Source: Lepidostoma basale
Lineage: Eukaryota; Arthropoda; Insecta; Trichoptera; Lepidostomatidae
DNA length: 64,000 nucleotides
Assembly: GCA_022606425.2 (NCBI GenBank)
Contig: JAHDVF020000126.1
Coordinates: 481,501-545,500 of the forward strand
Direction: 5' to 3'
In this document: one piece after another, positions 1 through 11,180 of the stretch
Layout of the letters: every line of letters begins with the position of its first letter
How positions within the stretch are numbered: position 1 is the stretch's first letter
Notes under the pieces: model-generated
Told to the model about the DNA's origin: nothing
Seen by the model: only the letters and a program-made list of their open reading frames with translations
The model's database searches: none
Position numbers and translations under genes: made by a program

Positions 1-80
1 AAGCGAGAGAAATATGTCAGGAAAGAAAAGTGTGGCAGTCCATTCTTTCTGCCTACCCCTTAGTTAGTTAGTTAGTTATA
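1..80 (+). mobile_element. RTE family A 3' tip
   Basis: The window opens inside a copy: aagcgagagaaatatgtcag, then tctgcctaccccttagttag and further gttagtta repeats. Confidence 0.7.
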
Positions 81-865
81 TCGATTTAACTATGAATATT
101 TTCATATCTTTAAAATCTTAAGAACTGTTCAATTATTTTCTTTTTGCCGCTATTAGCTGCCTTACATTACTATATTTGGGATTCAGATTGAATGTATTAT
201 GCAATAATTATACTCTGTATGATAACCATCTTTAATATTTGTATTATATTGATTGGTCTGTATAGTATTTTGTTTTTATTTCTATGTTTATATAAATTTC
301 ATTAAAATTGTTGAAATATTTTCAACAATATACCATATGGTTACGGCTTTGTAATTCTTTATCATTCCACTATTCGCTATCCGTCCATATTGGAAAGGAA
401 ATGCATATGATAAAATGCATTACTCATACTTCATATGTTTATTGCCTTAAACATATATATTATACAGTATTACAAGTCAGTACAATCAGCAAATCTGAGA
501 ATGCATAGAAACAGTAGTTTTTATACTATCTACTCATGTGGAAAAATCACATTTTTTAATATTAAATCCTTAACCTTTTCCTGCCGTTAATTTTTCTAAT
601 TTGTATCATATCAGGTATAAATATTGGAAATATTCACCTTTTTATTTAAAAATTTTGACATTACAGGTAGGTCAAAAAGGGATTTAAATGAGATTTAAAA
701 GAACCGGCAATTTTTATGTAGAATATGAAAAATATAACAGATTTTTTTCTTATGAGAAAAATATTTTATTTTTGTTATTGCTTGTTGAAATTGTTAGAAA
801 GAACCTTGTAGAATTGTTTATGGTAGAAAAATAAACTTTAATTAAGCTATGTCAGGGTTGAGGCA

Positions 866-1365
866 TTTAAAACAAGAACACGAAACAAACATCCATTGTT
901 TTGGTGGAAACACTTTGATATTTCAACATTATTGACTGTTTCCTTAAAACACTGTTATAGAATATCACAATTTCTAATAGAGTTGATTGTAACACCTAAC
1001 GATGCTAACGTTTGATTTATTTAACCACCCTACCTATTTAAACGTACGTGATACGTTCACTTTGACTGTACCATTCTACGATATCCCGTATCACGTACGG
1101 GCTTGCGAAAAAGTAATGTACCTAAAATGTACAAAGTTTTAGGGATACGCGCGTGTGCCATCAAAACTTGAGCACAAGTCTTCATAAATATAATAGTTTT
1201 ACAAGGGGCAGGCGAAGTGTGCGGCCGAGTATTTGACGTTTCGTTATTTAAAAAAATAAAATGAGTAGGTATATAATTAAATTTCATTAGTAAAAAACCT
1301 GCTTGTTTTTTGCACGTTTCTCAGAAAATAACCCAAAGGTAGGACGGTTAAACAGTTAAAACATT
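866..1365. repeat. MITE-like repeat with cgtacgtgatac core
   Basis: The stretch contains cgtacgtgatacgttcactt, gactgtaccattct, tgtacctaaaatgtacaaa and flanking taaccaccctacc / ggacggttaaacagttaa. The same modules occur in reverse complement at 21085-21300. Edges are approximate. It is within a Phafin intron. Confidence 0.6.
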
Positions 1366-1823
1366 TAGGGGTTTAATGACGTAAATTATATATTGACATA
1401 AGATTATTTGATAAAATCTACTTATGTAAAATGTCAATTTTGCTTAGGGCTTAAAAAAAATCTTATTCATCTGCATTTTAATAAAATAATCATCTTGAAT
1501 TGATTGGTTACCAGTGTTAGTGCACACATGAACATTTTGCACACATTATTTTACGCTTATTATGACTAAGCTATAAGTAAACACTATCACATCAGAGTTG
1601 CTGATATGTTACTGGTGACGGCCCAATACTCATAAGGTCACATCTCTGTGACGTACGTTAACCCTCTACACTCAACGGGGTTGGCCACTAATACAATTCT
1701 GAGAATTTACTCTTAAGGTCAACTTTACTTCATTTTTTTAACAACATATTTTGTTATTTAGTCCACATTGGGCTCTACTTTAACAGACAAATGTTTAATT
1801 TTTTTTGTTTATTATTATTGCAG

Positions 1824-1949
1824 AATTTCGAAATGGTTGGCTCATCCGTACAGCATCCAAGTCTTTCGCTGTTTACGCCGCCACATCAACAGAAAAAGAA
1901 GAATGGATGGCGCACATAGAAAAATGTATCGAAGATCTATTAAGAAAAA
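1824..1949 (+). CDS. PLEKHF2: Phafin exon: C-terminal part of the PH domain
   Basis: The exon follows a ttgcag acceptor and stops before gtaagt, leaving one base of a split Ser codon. It encodes the last PH strand and helix, ending EKEEWMAHIEKCIEDLLRK, which is strongly conserved in Phafins. Confidence 0.9.
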
Positions 1950-4900
1950 GTAAGTCTTTTTAATTAATTGTTTAATCTGCTACTTAAAAAGTCTCTTCGA
2001 ATTGACCATTGCAAGTTTTGTAACCTTCACAAGCGGTAGCTAAGGGTATGGCCCCACCGAAGTGCCAGAGTAGGAGTATAGTAGGAGCGTATAGTGTGGC
2101 CGGTCCCATTATACGCCATACGTTGGCTCCCCAGGTCTTATCTCTTACTCTGGTACTCCGGTGTGGCCGTACCCTAAGTGCGCATGTCACTATGCAGAGG
2201 ATGAAACAGTTGGGGTAATTTTCCTGCTAGTTACACTTTGTTTAAAAGTTTGGACTAGGATATTTTAGCTTACAGAGGTTCCGCCCTGATGGTTAGTCTT
2301 GTAGTAATATTTGTTCAGTGTTGGAGCGATCAATGATTGTGTGTCTCACAACATATTAATGTAAAGAAAATCAAGATATGATCATATGGATAGAGGCGTC
2401 TGGTGGACCATTCTCTCTGCCTATTCCTTCAGGGATACAATATAATTGTTAAAAGTGTACATCACTAATTGTCAGGATCCTTCAATATTAATTTCCTCAT
2501 TAACAACTTCATATATTTATCTTATCTTATTGGTGGCGATGAGGTTCGCAACCCATCACACCGCATCTCCCACGGGCGTGAAAAGAGAAGGATGGAATGC
2601 CGCATCTGTTAAATTGTAGCAGTCCATTCTTTCTACCAACCCCTTCGGGGAGACGGCGTGATGGTTAGTTAGTTAGTTCACCCATGTCTTAAAATGACGA
2701 CCTTCATGGCAGAGTGGTACGAGCTCTGACTGCCATACCCATGGTCCCGGGTTCGATTCCCGGCGATGGCAGCGTGATTGTCACATTGTCTGGTCTGGTG
2801 TAGAATTCACATGAGAATAAAATGTCATGATCACGTGTCATGAGAATCAATATAAATAGCTCAAATAAATTATATGCAGTAATTGAGTCCAAATGACCTT
2901 CTAGGATTTCACCATTTTTCACGAGGCTATGTCAAATCTAAAAATCTACCAACTCCCTTGTGATAATCTACAATGCATAAATATATTTCAGAGTTTGATG
3001 AAGCATTTTGCTGTTTCAGGCGGGAAGAAAGCCGTGGAGGTTCACGCAGCCGTGTGGGTGCCGGACAATGATGCTCCCGTCTGCATGCACTGCAAGAAGA
3101 CTCAGTTCACAGTACTCAACCGCAGGGTGAGTACTTACACAAGGCCAGCTTAGGTTAAGCGACTCTTCTGAGTAGAACATGCAATTTAAATTTTTTATCT
3201 GTATTCTTTTGGTTTTTCATCAAACCGGCATTAAGTCTTTGGAACATTAAATACATGTACTAAATGAATTTTTAATGTACATGGTGGACATTGATCTTTG
3301 TAAACTTACTATTGTCATTTTTTTCTTAGTATTACGAGGTGCACTATGAATAGATTTTTTTCACCTAAATGACATAATGACTACACAATACACAGAAATG
3401 TGTAGATAACATACGGTTATTTTCTGATGTAGGCAACTACAGAGCAAAAATGTTGCCACAAGCCAACTGTAGAGCATAAATGTTGCTAAGAGCCAACTGC
3501 AGATTATAAATGTTGCACCAAGCCAACTGCAAAGTATAAATGTTGCCACAAGCCAACTGCAGAACATAAATGTTGCCACAAGCCAACTGCAAAGTATAAA
3601 TGTTGCCACAAGCCAACTGCAGAGTATAAATGTGGGCACAAGCCAACTGCAGAGTATAAATGTGGGTACAAGCCAACTGCAAAGTATTAATGTTGCCACA
3701 AGCCAACCGCAGAGTACAAATGTTGCCACAAGCCAACTGCAGAGTATAAATGTTGCCACAAGCCAACTGCAGAGTATAAATGTTGCCACAAGCCAACTGC
3801 AGAGTATAAATGTTGCCATAAGCCAACTGCAAAGTATAAATGTTGCCTCAAGCCAACTGTAGAGTAAAAATGTAGCCACAAGCCAAATGCAAAGTATAAA
3901 TTGAATCGAAACCGGATCCTTCAATGTGGCAGTCATACCTGTTGCCCCTTCGGGTTCCACAACAAATTATTATGATTGCTATTTTTTTTTTTTTCACTAG
4001 CTTGTGTTTTATTTCAGCACCATTGCCGTTCATGCGGAGCCGTCGTGTGCGGGCCGTGCTCGTCCAAGCGCTTCCTCCTGCCCGGGCAATCCAGCAAGCC
4101 GCTGCGCGTGTGTCTGCAGTGCCACGACCGCCTAAGCCGTGAGAGGCAGCGGGGACCGGCCGCCTCCGCCCCCGTCCTCTCCGCGGGCTCCGGCGGGGAT
4201 TCTTCTGGCGAGGATGACAGCGATGACGACGATGACCAGCAGCGCGGTCAGGAGAATCACGACGAAGTAAGTATTTCATTTAAATATTTTTCAATTTGAT
4301 AGAATAATTGCGTAGTTTTCACGGTTTTTAGTAATGTTTTTTGGATTTTGGGAAAATCCGTATAACTGGTCTTTTTCGTTTGTTGCATCGTTGTAGTCTC
4401 CATCTTCAGGATAGTTATACAAACAAACAAACCATCACGCTGTTTCTCCATAGGGGTAGGCAGAGAAAATGGACCGCCCCACTATATCCTGGCACACCTC
4501 TCTAGCTTCCTCCACACTCATACAACGAGCCATACACGCACATCATTTCTTCTGACTTCTAACATGACCAACCTTTAAAATTTGATTAATTTGGTCATGC
4601 CATGTTTTCCTCAGTCTCGCTCGACTCCGTACTCCATTTACATCATTATTTTCTCCATCCATGCGCTCCGTATGTCCGAACAAATGGAGCGATCCTTTCA
4701 TAATTTTGTTCATAATACATTTTGTTCAGCTCTACATTTCTTTCTTATATCAGCATTCTTCTGTTCTATATTGTTCTACCACACATACATCTTAGGGACC
4801 TCATTTCTACCGCATTTTTTCTGCTCTCATCCTCCTTCTGCCAGTTCCATGCTTCGCTTCCATACATTAGGGTTAGGATCAGAACTCCATTGTAAATGGC

Positions 4901-7900
4901 CGTTTTCGCTTTCATCGATAGATTCTAGTTATACCATAACCATATGCCATAAATACTCTGAAAATGAAGACTGTAACAATCTCCGAAACGTCGGTCGAGA
5001 AAGACAAGTTTCACTGATTTTCCCTGAATCCCAAAAAACAATTTGATAGAAGTACAAATGACATATCGTACCTTCGGTAAGACAAGGGCACAATTGCACG
5101 TTTTGTAATTTATCATTAGAGACATTTTAAGATTTTTAAAGAATAAAATCGTGTTATTCTGGCTATATTGATTATACACTATCGCCCTCTGGCAAAATGA
5201 GACAGAACTTAATGAGCGACTTTGTTCCTCCAGATAGAGATATGTTTTTAAAATACATTGGCATACTTAACTCATTTTGAGAATTTTTAACAATTATGCC
5301 CTTGTCTTACCGAAGGTGCGATATATAGATGTGTAATTTAAAACTATGCAACACAAACACAGTGCCCTTGAGGTGATTTTTCTATAAAAATCGTTCTATA
5401 TATAGATTAAATATCTTTAACGGAGCTGCTTATTACTAATTCATTATCTGCGGGAAGGGTATTAATACCCGTTTATTGAATTTCAGTAAAAACATTAGAA
5501 TACTCATTATAAATAACAGTGAACATTTTCTTTTTATTGTTACTGATAGAAGTTTATTTTTAAACGTGTTTCGATATTAAACATCATCAGGGTATGATTC
5601 GAGTGAATGACTAATGGTTTATATCATTTTCCCAATGATGAATATGCAATATTTTTTAAAAACTTATCAGTACATAAAATTGTTTATATTTATCAAATGT
5701 CACTACACAAATAAAATTAATAACGGGCAGACAACAAAACGAATGGTGCACTTTAAGTTTTCATTAAATAATAGTCTATCCATAAAAACTAAGATGGCAG
5801 TGCACAAAGGTGTTCTTATACTGAACCTTACGCATGGAAGTAAACATGGAGCTGGCAAAAGAAGGATGAAAGTAGAATGAAGTAGTAGAAACGAGATCTC
5901 TTGAACAAATGTTTATATGATAGAGTGTTAATTCCAATCAGACCCAACAAAGCAAGTTTCTATGATCGTGCTTATAGCGTTGTGGGTCCGTTGGCGTGGA
6001 ATAGCCTCCGTGTTATAATATTAAGTATGAGGATAGTGACGTTAAATTTAGAAAACTTCTAAAGACTGCATCAGATTGCAAGAAATTTTCTAAAGACTGC
6101 GTTTGGTCAGTCTTTTTTCTTAGTTCGCCCTTGGAGTAATTGATTTTACAAATCGGCGCACTTAAAATATAAATCATCAAAATAATAAAAAGTGAATGCA
6201 GTGCGAATTAGATTTTTTTAAAGTTACCTATAAAACTAACTAACTAACAAACCATCACGCTGTATCGCCGAGAGGGTAGGTAGAAAGAATGGACTGTCAC
6301 ACTTTAATCGATGCGGCACTCCATCCTTCTCTTTTCGCCCCCGTGAGAGACGCGGTGTGATGGGTTGCGAACCTCATCGCCACTAGTTACCTAGATATAG
6401 TGTGGAATTCCATAATGACAATTATATTTATGAATTAAAACACTTTTTTTTTCACTTTTAGTTTATTTTCAAAGGTTTTAAATTTTACAGTTACAGTTTA
6501 TATAGTTCTCCCTTCGTGGCCGAGTGGCAAGTGCATTGACTGCCACCCTGAAGGTTCCGGGTTCGATTCCCGGCAAGGGCAGTGTGATTGTCACACTATC
6601 TTTGGTCTGGTGTAGAATTCACGTGACAATAAAATGGCGATAGATTAGCTACCTATCACATGTCACGAGAATCACTATAATAGCTATAATACCCTTTACA
6701 TCGATTTGGCTCATGCTGTCATGATGTAAAGAGCGATTCAACAAAATAATAATAAAAATAAACTCAAAAGTGGAAAAAATAGTGTTTTAATTCATCAAGA
6801 ATTTGTAAATATTAATTATTAAAGTCAACCGTGTTAAAAACCAAAAGAATCTATGTGTATGCTTGTATAACTCACTGTATGAATGTGAATAAAGCTAGAG
6901 GGATGTGTCAGGATAGAATATTCTCTGCCAACCCCTCTGTGATGGTTTCTTGTTGTTGAATAAGAATTATTAGTTTTACTGGAGCTTACCAAAGTTTTAT
7001 AGTGTTTCTGATGGTTCGCAGGGCTTCAAAAGCCACTTTGGGAAACTAGTACTTGACAGGTTAGAGAGTATCAGCTGTAAATGACATAGACCGGCCATGC
7101 AAAGGTTTGATTCCGTCTTGACAATCTTACTAAGCTGTGTTGATTTATTTTTCCCTTACGAGTAAACAGTATTTTTTTGTGTGGATTTTTGTTTTCTCCC
7201 CTTGGGCGTACTTCCTTTTCATTTAAACTCTGGAGTTGTGCTTGTTTTAAGGTACATTGTGTAGGTTATGTATTTTAATTTGATGGATTGCCATGTTATT
7301 GAATTTAACACCAACATTATGGCATCCCATTTGCCATTGAGTATATTGTTCAGTTATTTAACATGTTTGATACTATATAAGCAAAATATTTATGTAAATT
7401 TTGACAACTCTTGTTAAATGTTGTAAGAGATGTATATAAGATAGTAAATATTCAGATTAGTTTGCAGTAAGTTCATGGTAATAAACAAAAGTACATTTTT
7501 CAAATTATTACCAAAAATAATATGCTCATTAAATTTTTTCCAAAATTTCTCCATGAAATTGTAACTCTGATTCTAACATCTTTATCTGGAGACTGAAGCT
7601 TCCTTTAGTATTAAAAAAGGAACATTCTCCAAAATTCTCATTGGCAAATGATAATCTTTGAATATACATGGCAATCCTCCAAAAACAGACTTTTAAGTAT
7701 AATAATATAATTACATAGTAAGTTAATTTTGTTGATAATGCATTTAAATTTTTATCCTTGAATGTTTTTTATGTTGTTGTTTTAATATTAAAATACATAG
7801 TTTGTATGTTAAGGAAAAAATGTTGAAATACAATCGAACTTACAAGTATGCTATCAGAAGACCATTCGCTTTGATCAAATATCTGATATTATCGCACTCT

Positions 7901-10243
7901 TGAATCTTGAATTCATTGTTCCCTCTAGACCCACGAACTGTGGTTCTTAATGCTAGTTTTACTTACTAATTCCGCGCCATCTGTAAATGATTCATGCTTC
8001 ATTATCCCGCATGATAAATTGTTTAGATATTTCCATTTTTATCTTTCTAATTGTAATAAATTGAAACAATCTAGTTCTGCATACTAATAGTTTTTATTTT
8101 GTTATTTCCTTGCATTCATAAAATATAATTATTTTTTAATAGCATTCTTTGTATTTATTGTTTTCTGGTTAACAGTGATAAGATACTCATTACAAATTTA
8201 AGAAAACATATGTTTTCTAGAAGTTTTATTTTATAATACTTTGTTTTGGAGGAAACACTGTGTTGATTATTAAATTATTAAATGTTTAATTTGTAGCACT
8301 GTTTAATATCTTAAAGTTGATTGAAACATCTGATGATGCCAACTGATGGCAAAATAGCTATCAGGACAATTTCAATTAAATTAATAAATAGTGATATTAT
8401 AAAAAGTATTTTGAATTAAACATTTAATAGTTTTAATACATTTTATGTGATTGGCATGTTTGTTTTATTTAATTTATGTAAACATGGTATCTATAAGTAG
8501 TCATGAAATACTTAAATATTTTAAGAGTTTTCTCTTGCATCTTAATTATTGTTGACAATGTATTATGCCACACCAATTATCTTAACTACTTTATACTGCT
8601 CCATTTACTCCGGTATATAAACAACTACATGTTTTATTCTCGACACATATGACTATAGCAAGGTGATGCATGTCATTCCCATAAAATATAATAAAACTTT
8701 TAGAAAACAGGCATTTTCATCAGTATTAAATACCCTTCATTGTTTTTACTTTGACATGCAGTTAAGACCTGCCATCGTTGTTACGCTTATGATGATTTAT
8801 TTACATTGTTCTAATAAGTCAACTCCATATTTTAAAATACACACAATTGTCTTTTTTAATGTGATCCAAAATATGTATTGTTTTAACCTTTGAAAATCTA
8901 TAAAAACTGGTCAAAGAAGGTTTAACCTCTAGTGCGGTAGACTACATTTGCAGCTCATATTTGAATGTTATTCTATAAAACATTTTTCTCCCTCCGCTTA
9001 CCCGAAACTGTTATACACGCAATGGCACCTTTCGTCAGCTTTGCTCGTACATTCCTTGATCTGTCAGCCGTCCATACAGTTTTACAACTTATGTTAAAAA
9101 AGACAAATATATATTTGTGCAACCATGAGGGATCCAAACCACATTTAAACTACGCTACTCTCCTTCGATGTCCTGCCATTGGCATACATGACAATACAAC
9201 AGCAAGAGAAAATACAATAGATAGATTAAATTGTCTTCTTCTCCGGTCTCAATCTAATGATTGGTCTGCAGCAAGGCGACGCATCTCGTCTTCCACTCCG
9301 CTCGGTCCTTGGCAACTCTCTTCAACCCCGCATAAGAGGTGCAGCTCATATCTCGGCAAATCTGTTCTAGGTACTCTTGGCGAGGTCGTCCTCTGCCAAT
9401 CAATCCCTCGACCATTCCCTCCAACACATTATGCAGGAAACATTCGTGTCGCAACACATGACCAATCCATCTTGCGCACCTCTCCGCTATGGTGTTCAAC
9501 ACGTCCGTACTCTCTTCAACTCTGCTGAGAACTTCTTTATTTGTAATGTGGTCCCTCCATGTCGGTAGGTCCACATATCAAATGCCTCCAGCCTTTTGCG
9601 CTCTCTTTCGCCCAGGCACCAAGTCTCGCAGTCGTACAGTAAAACACTCCACATTAAATTGTATGTAAACTAATTAACTAACTAACGTACCGAAGGGATA
9701 GGCAGAGAGTATGTACCACCACACTCTTCTATTTTGACATACTTCTCTCGCTTCCTCGAAAATCACACATTGTGTCATGCATGCACATTGATTTCTCGGA
9801 CTCCTCATGTGACCGACATTCAATATTAGATTTATTTGATCGTGCAACATTTTCGTCGGTTTTCGTATATTACTAGTTACGTTTACATATGTTTTCTTTA
9901 CCATTCTTTCATGTGTCTAAACCATCTTAATGTAATATTGTGATAAACTTGGACTATCTGCAAATGTAGCAAACTATAATTCAAGATAATTTTTTTTACT
10001 GCAAATGAACCCAGTCGCACAATGGGGGTTAGACCAGATTGCATTTAATTTATATTAAAGAACCACAATATGCAACTGAAAAGAATTGTGTGTAAAAGTC
10101 GTATTATGCGTAATATTTTTTGATTGTATAATTTAATAGATATTAAACGAGTGTGTGTTTATTTCCAGCCAACGTTTTATGGCGATGGAGACAAGACTGA
10201 GGACAACCAGCCGTCCCAAGACAATGGTGCTAACGTAAAGTAA
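1824..10243 (+). CDS. PLEKHF2: Phafin / PH and FYVE domain protein (PLEKHF family), 3' four exons, partial
   Basis: Four exons join in phase: 1824-1949, 3020-3126, 4018-4266 and 10169-10243, ending in TAA at 10241-10243. They give 184 residues. Exon one ends the PH domain (FRNGWLIRTASKSFAVYAAT). Exon two carries the FYVE WxxD motif (WVPDNDAP) and the first zinc pair CMHC. Exon three carries HHCRSCG, CGPC and RVC, then an acidic run. The last exon adds PTFYGDGDKTED and a polar end. FYVE fingers of this family bind PI3P on early endosomes, and Phafins act in endosome fusion and autophagy; this role is from family knowledge. The start codon and most of the PH domain lie left of the window; I saw no further exon in 1-1823. 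All introns are GT-AG. The Drosophila counterpart is rush hour. I am unsure whether the vertebrate symbol or rush suits this species better. Confidence 0.9.
2040..2178. repeat. Short MITE with about 38-bp inverted ends
   Basis: The left end ctaagggtatggccccaccg is mirrored by cggtgtggccgtaccctaag on the right, with matching gccagagta-type sequence further in. The 139-bp element has no ORF and lies in a Phafin intron. Confidence 0.78.
2590..2685 (+). mobile_element. RTE family A 3' tip
   Basis: It contains gcagtccattctttctacca, accccttcggggagacggcg and a gttagttagtt tail, directly before SINE copy 1. Confidence 0.68.
2695..2880 (+). repeat. tRNA-derived SINE, copy 1
   Basis: Pol III box A (tggcagagtgg, 2707-2717) and box B (ggttcgattcc, 2750-2760) are spaced as in a tRNA, followed by a non-tRNA body (tctggtctggtgtagaattc). 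The body is shared with the copy at 6505. It is in a Phafin intron. Confidence 0.85.
3020..3126 (+). CDS. PLEKHF2: Phafin exon: start of FYVE finger
   Basis: The exon lies between a tttcag acceptor and a gtgagt donor. It completes the Ser codon and reads SGKKAVEVHAAVWVPDNDAP, then CMHCKKTQFTVLNRR. It holds the WxxD motif and zinc ligands one and two. The basic RR of the PI3P-binding signature is its last codon pair; HHCR is in the next exon. Confidence 0.92.
3421..3900. repeat. 30-bp minisatellite, about 15-16 units
   Basis: The unit ttgccacaagccaactgcag plus agtataaatg repeats with an exact 30-base period from 3451 to 3900 (15 units), with one degenerate unit before it. Units differ by a few substitutions and no indels. 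Since 30 is a multiple of 3, long open frames appear on both strands; they are not genes. It lies in the Phafin intron just before the FYVE exon at 4018. Confidence 0.95.
4018..4266 (+). CDS. PLEKHF2: Phafin exon: rest of FYVE finger and acidic tail
   Basis: The exon runs 83 codons in phase 0 from an atttcag acceptor to a gtaagt donor. It starts HHCRSCGAVVCGPCSSKRFL, continues through RVCLQC, then goes into a low-complexity Ser/Gly part and an Asp run (GEDDSDDDDDQQ). It is far more GC-rich than the flanking introns. Confidence 0.93.
4325..5040. repeat. Foldback element interrupted by an RTE fragment
   Basis: The left arm (about 4330-4410) contains gtttgttgcatcgttgtagt, then ctccatcttcagg. 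The right arm (about 4955-5040) contains its diverged reverse complement with aaaatgaagactgtaacaat and cgtcggtcgagaa. The stretch between them is an RTE family A fragment. The arms are related to the uninterrupted palindrome at 21790-22005. Confidence 0.6.
4410..4920 (-). mobile_element. RTE family A 3' end
   Basis: This is the most repeated family of the window. On the minus strand it encodes a pol C-terminal tail of the type GRPRKTWHDQINQI / MTRCMNVEEAR / VWRSILSAYP. The 3' tail here is gtttgtttgttt-like. The copy sits in the loop of a foldback element in the Phafin intron. Confidence 0.75.
5066..5321. repeat. MITE with tcg(c/t)acc ends, copy 1
   Basis: The ends read tcgtaccttcggtaagacaa and, on the other strand, tcgcaccttcggtaagacaa. 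TA flanks both sides. The 256-bp body has no ORF. It matches the element at 29448 in reverse orientation (shared gccctctggc, gttattctggct). It lies in the long last intron of Phafin. Confidence 0.85.
6231..6385 (-). mobile_element. RTE family A 3' fragment
   Basis: A short copy with an actaactaactaac tail (plus-strand view) and catcacgctgtatcgccg; the rest is replaced by gatgaggttcgcaac-type sequence also seen at 2537-2575. Confidence 0.65.
6505..6760 (+). repeat. tRNA-derived SINE, copy 2, the longest
   Basis: Box A is tggccgagtgg at 6517-6527 and box B ggttcgattcc at 6560-6570. The body carries tttggtctggtgtagaattc and ends in an A-rich tail (aataataataaaaataa). It retains the full body, so it is the best reference copy here. 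Confidence 0.87.
6950..8950. other. Phafin intron stretch without genes
   Basis: AT-rich sequence without a supported gene. Two pieces, 8205-8240 (tgttttctagaagttttatt) and 8668-8735 (aataaaacttttagaaaaca), are opposite arms of the foldback family seen at 60810 and 61735. A small hairpin-type motif (gccaactgatggc) lies between them. I see nothing else. Confidence 0.4.
9235..9660 (-). mobile_element. Non-LTR retrotransposon C-terminal fragment
   Basis: The minus strand encodes WRDHITNKEVLSRVEES, RWIGHVLRHECFLHNVLEG, GRGRPRQEYLEQICRDM and VAKDRAEWKTRC. This is the C-terminal tail found after insect reverse transcriptases. It lies in the last Phafin intron. Confidence 0.78.
9669..9935 (-). mobile_element. 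RTE family A 3' fragment
   Basis: The minus strand reads KKTYVNVTSNIRKPTKMLHD, INLILNVGHMRSPRNQ and MTQCVIFEEAREVCQ, ending in a (TTAG)n-type tail. It is in the last Phafin intron. Confidence 0.72.
10169..10243 (+). CDS. PLEKHF2: Phafin terminal exon
   Basis: After a tttccag acceptor, 24 codons read PTFYGDGDKTEDNQPSQDNG, then ANVK and TAA. Phase 0 matches the previous donor 5.9 kb upstream. The PTFYG start and acidic composition fit the end of an insect Phafin. It has no conserved domain of its own. Confidence 0.8.
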   Translation, partial: PTFYGDGDKTEDNQPSQDNGANVK

Positions 10244-10899
10244 TGAACTCTGGCGCGAGTAGCCGAGCCCCGCACCGCCCCAGTTACTGCTATGCTACGC
10301 TACTTGTGTGCGTCACTCACATTTTACATTCATTTTTACGCGTGTACCTTATACTATATTATCGTAATTTATAGTCAAAATTTACTCCCCCCTCACACTG
10401 CTTGCTATGTTAAATTTTTAACAAGGGTTAAATTTTAAACCTTTTTTGGACTAAAAAGGCTAATGTTTCAAACCACGAATTTGTCCCTCGTATTTTGGAG
10501 TAACTACACATAATACGATGTATAAAGAGACATTGAATCGAGAGAGGTGAGTTACTCAAAATTAATATTTATCATTCTATGAAATTTCAGTGTTTTTATA
10601 GCTGATAATATGCATATCTTATATTAGAGCAGGGTTTCCCAAATTTATTCCGCAATGGAACACTTATTTAACGGAACAATTAGCTTTTTAAATTTCAGTT
10701 CAAATTCAATCATTTTAACATTAACAACAAACAATTGGGACTATTGAAACTTCCTGCAGATTTTAAACACTGGTATACTGAATTTACAAGCTGTTTTTGT
10801 ATCGAGTTTGTGAACAATATTTATAAGCGCGTTCTGTCAATCTTAGCAACTGTTATGAAACTGACAAGATTTGTCAGCCAGTCAAGTAAAAACAATTTC

Positions 10900-11180
10900 A
10901 TCAATAATAAAGTTTTCTGCTTAATGCTTACACCTAATCTTAATAGATGGCGCTAGTGTAGATTGAACAAAAATATGTGAAGTGTTCCTCAACATATTAG
11001 CATATATACATCTTTTAAAAAATGTGGTCGTAAGAAGGGAAGAATGGGGAATGTTGTGTTACATAAAGCGATCGCTTAACCCAACCAATGACGGGTCATA
11101 AATCCTGTAAACGCCTCAACCACCATATTCTGTTCCCAAAAAACAATTTACATCTTCGTCTCTATAGAGATAAAATTAAT
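10900..11180. repeat. 280-bp dispersed repeat, copy 1
   Basis: Shared modules are atggcgctagtgtagattga, gcatatatacatctt, aagcgatcgcttaacccaac and ttacatcttcgtctct. Copies 2 and 3 are at 26215-26505 and 42480-42800. No ORF, TIR or tRNA box was recognised. This copy lies downstream of the Phafin stop. Confidence 0.75.

Noticed and set aside
1768..1953. 61-codon ORF starting MGSTLTDKC
   Set aside because: It overlaps the Phafin exon in the wrong frame; the conserved frame is NGWLIRTASKSF.
2700..2775. Possible tRNA gene (boxes A and B present)
   Set aside because: The tRNA part continues into a repeated body found at three other places, and acceptor-stem pairing is not convincing; it is a SINE head.
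3451..3900. Possible CRISPR-like array
   Set aside because: The 30-bp units are contiguous with no spacers and the genome is eukaryotic; it is a minisatellite.
3361..3960. 199-codon and other long repeated-peptide ORFs on both strands
   Set aside because: They arise from a 30-bp tandem array whose period is a multiple of three; no homology and no start or splice context.
6510..6585. Possible tRNA gene
   Set aside because: Same reasoning: it is followed by the SINE body and an A-rich tail.
8965..9528. 187-codon plus-strand ORF
   Set aside because: Its second half is antisense to a non-LTR retrotransposon tail, and the first half shows no known domain.
10906..10911. AATAAA as the Phafin poly(A) signal
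   Set aside because: It lies at the edge of a dispersed repeat, and other hexamers follow (11734, near 12112); I cannot choose one from sequence.
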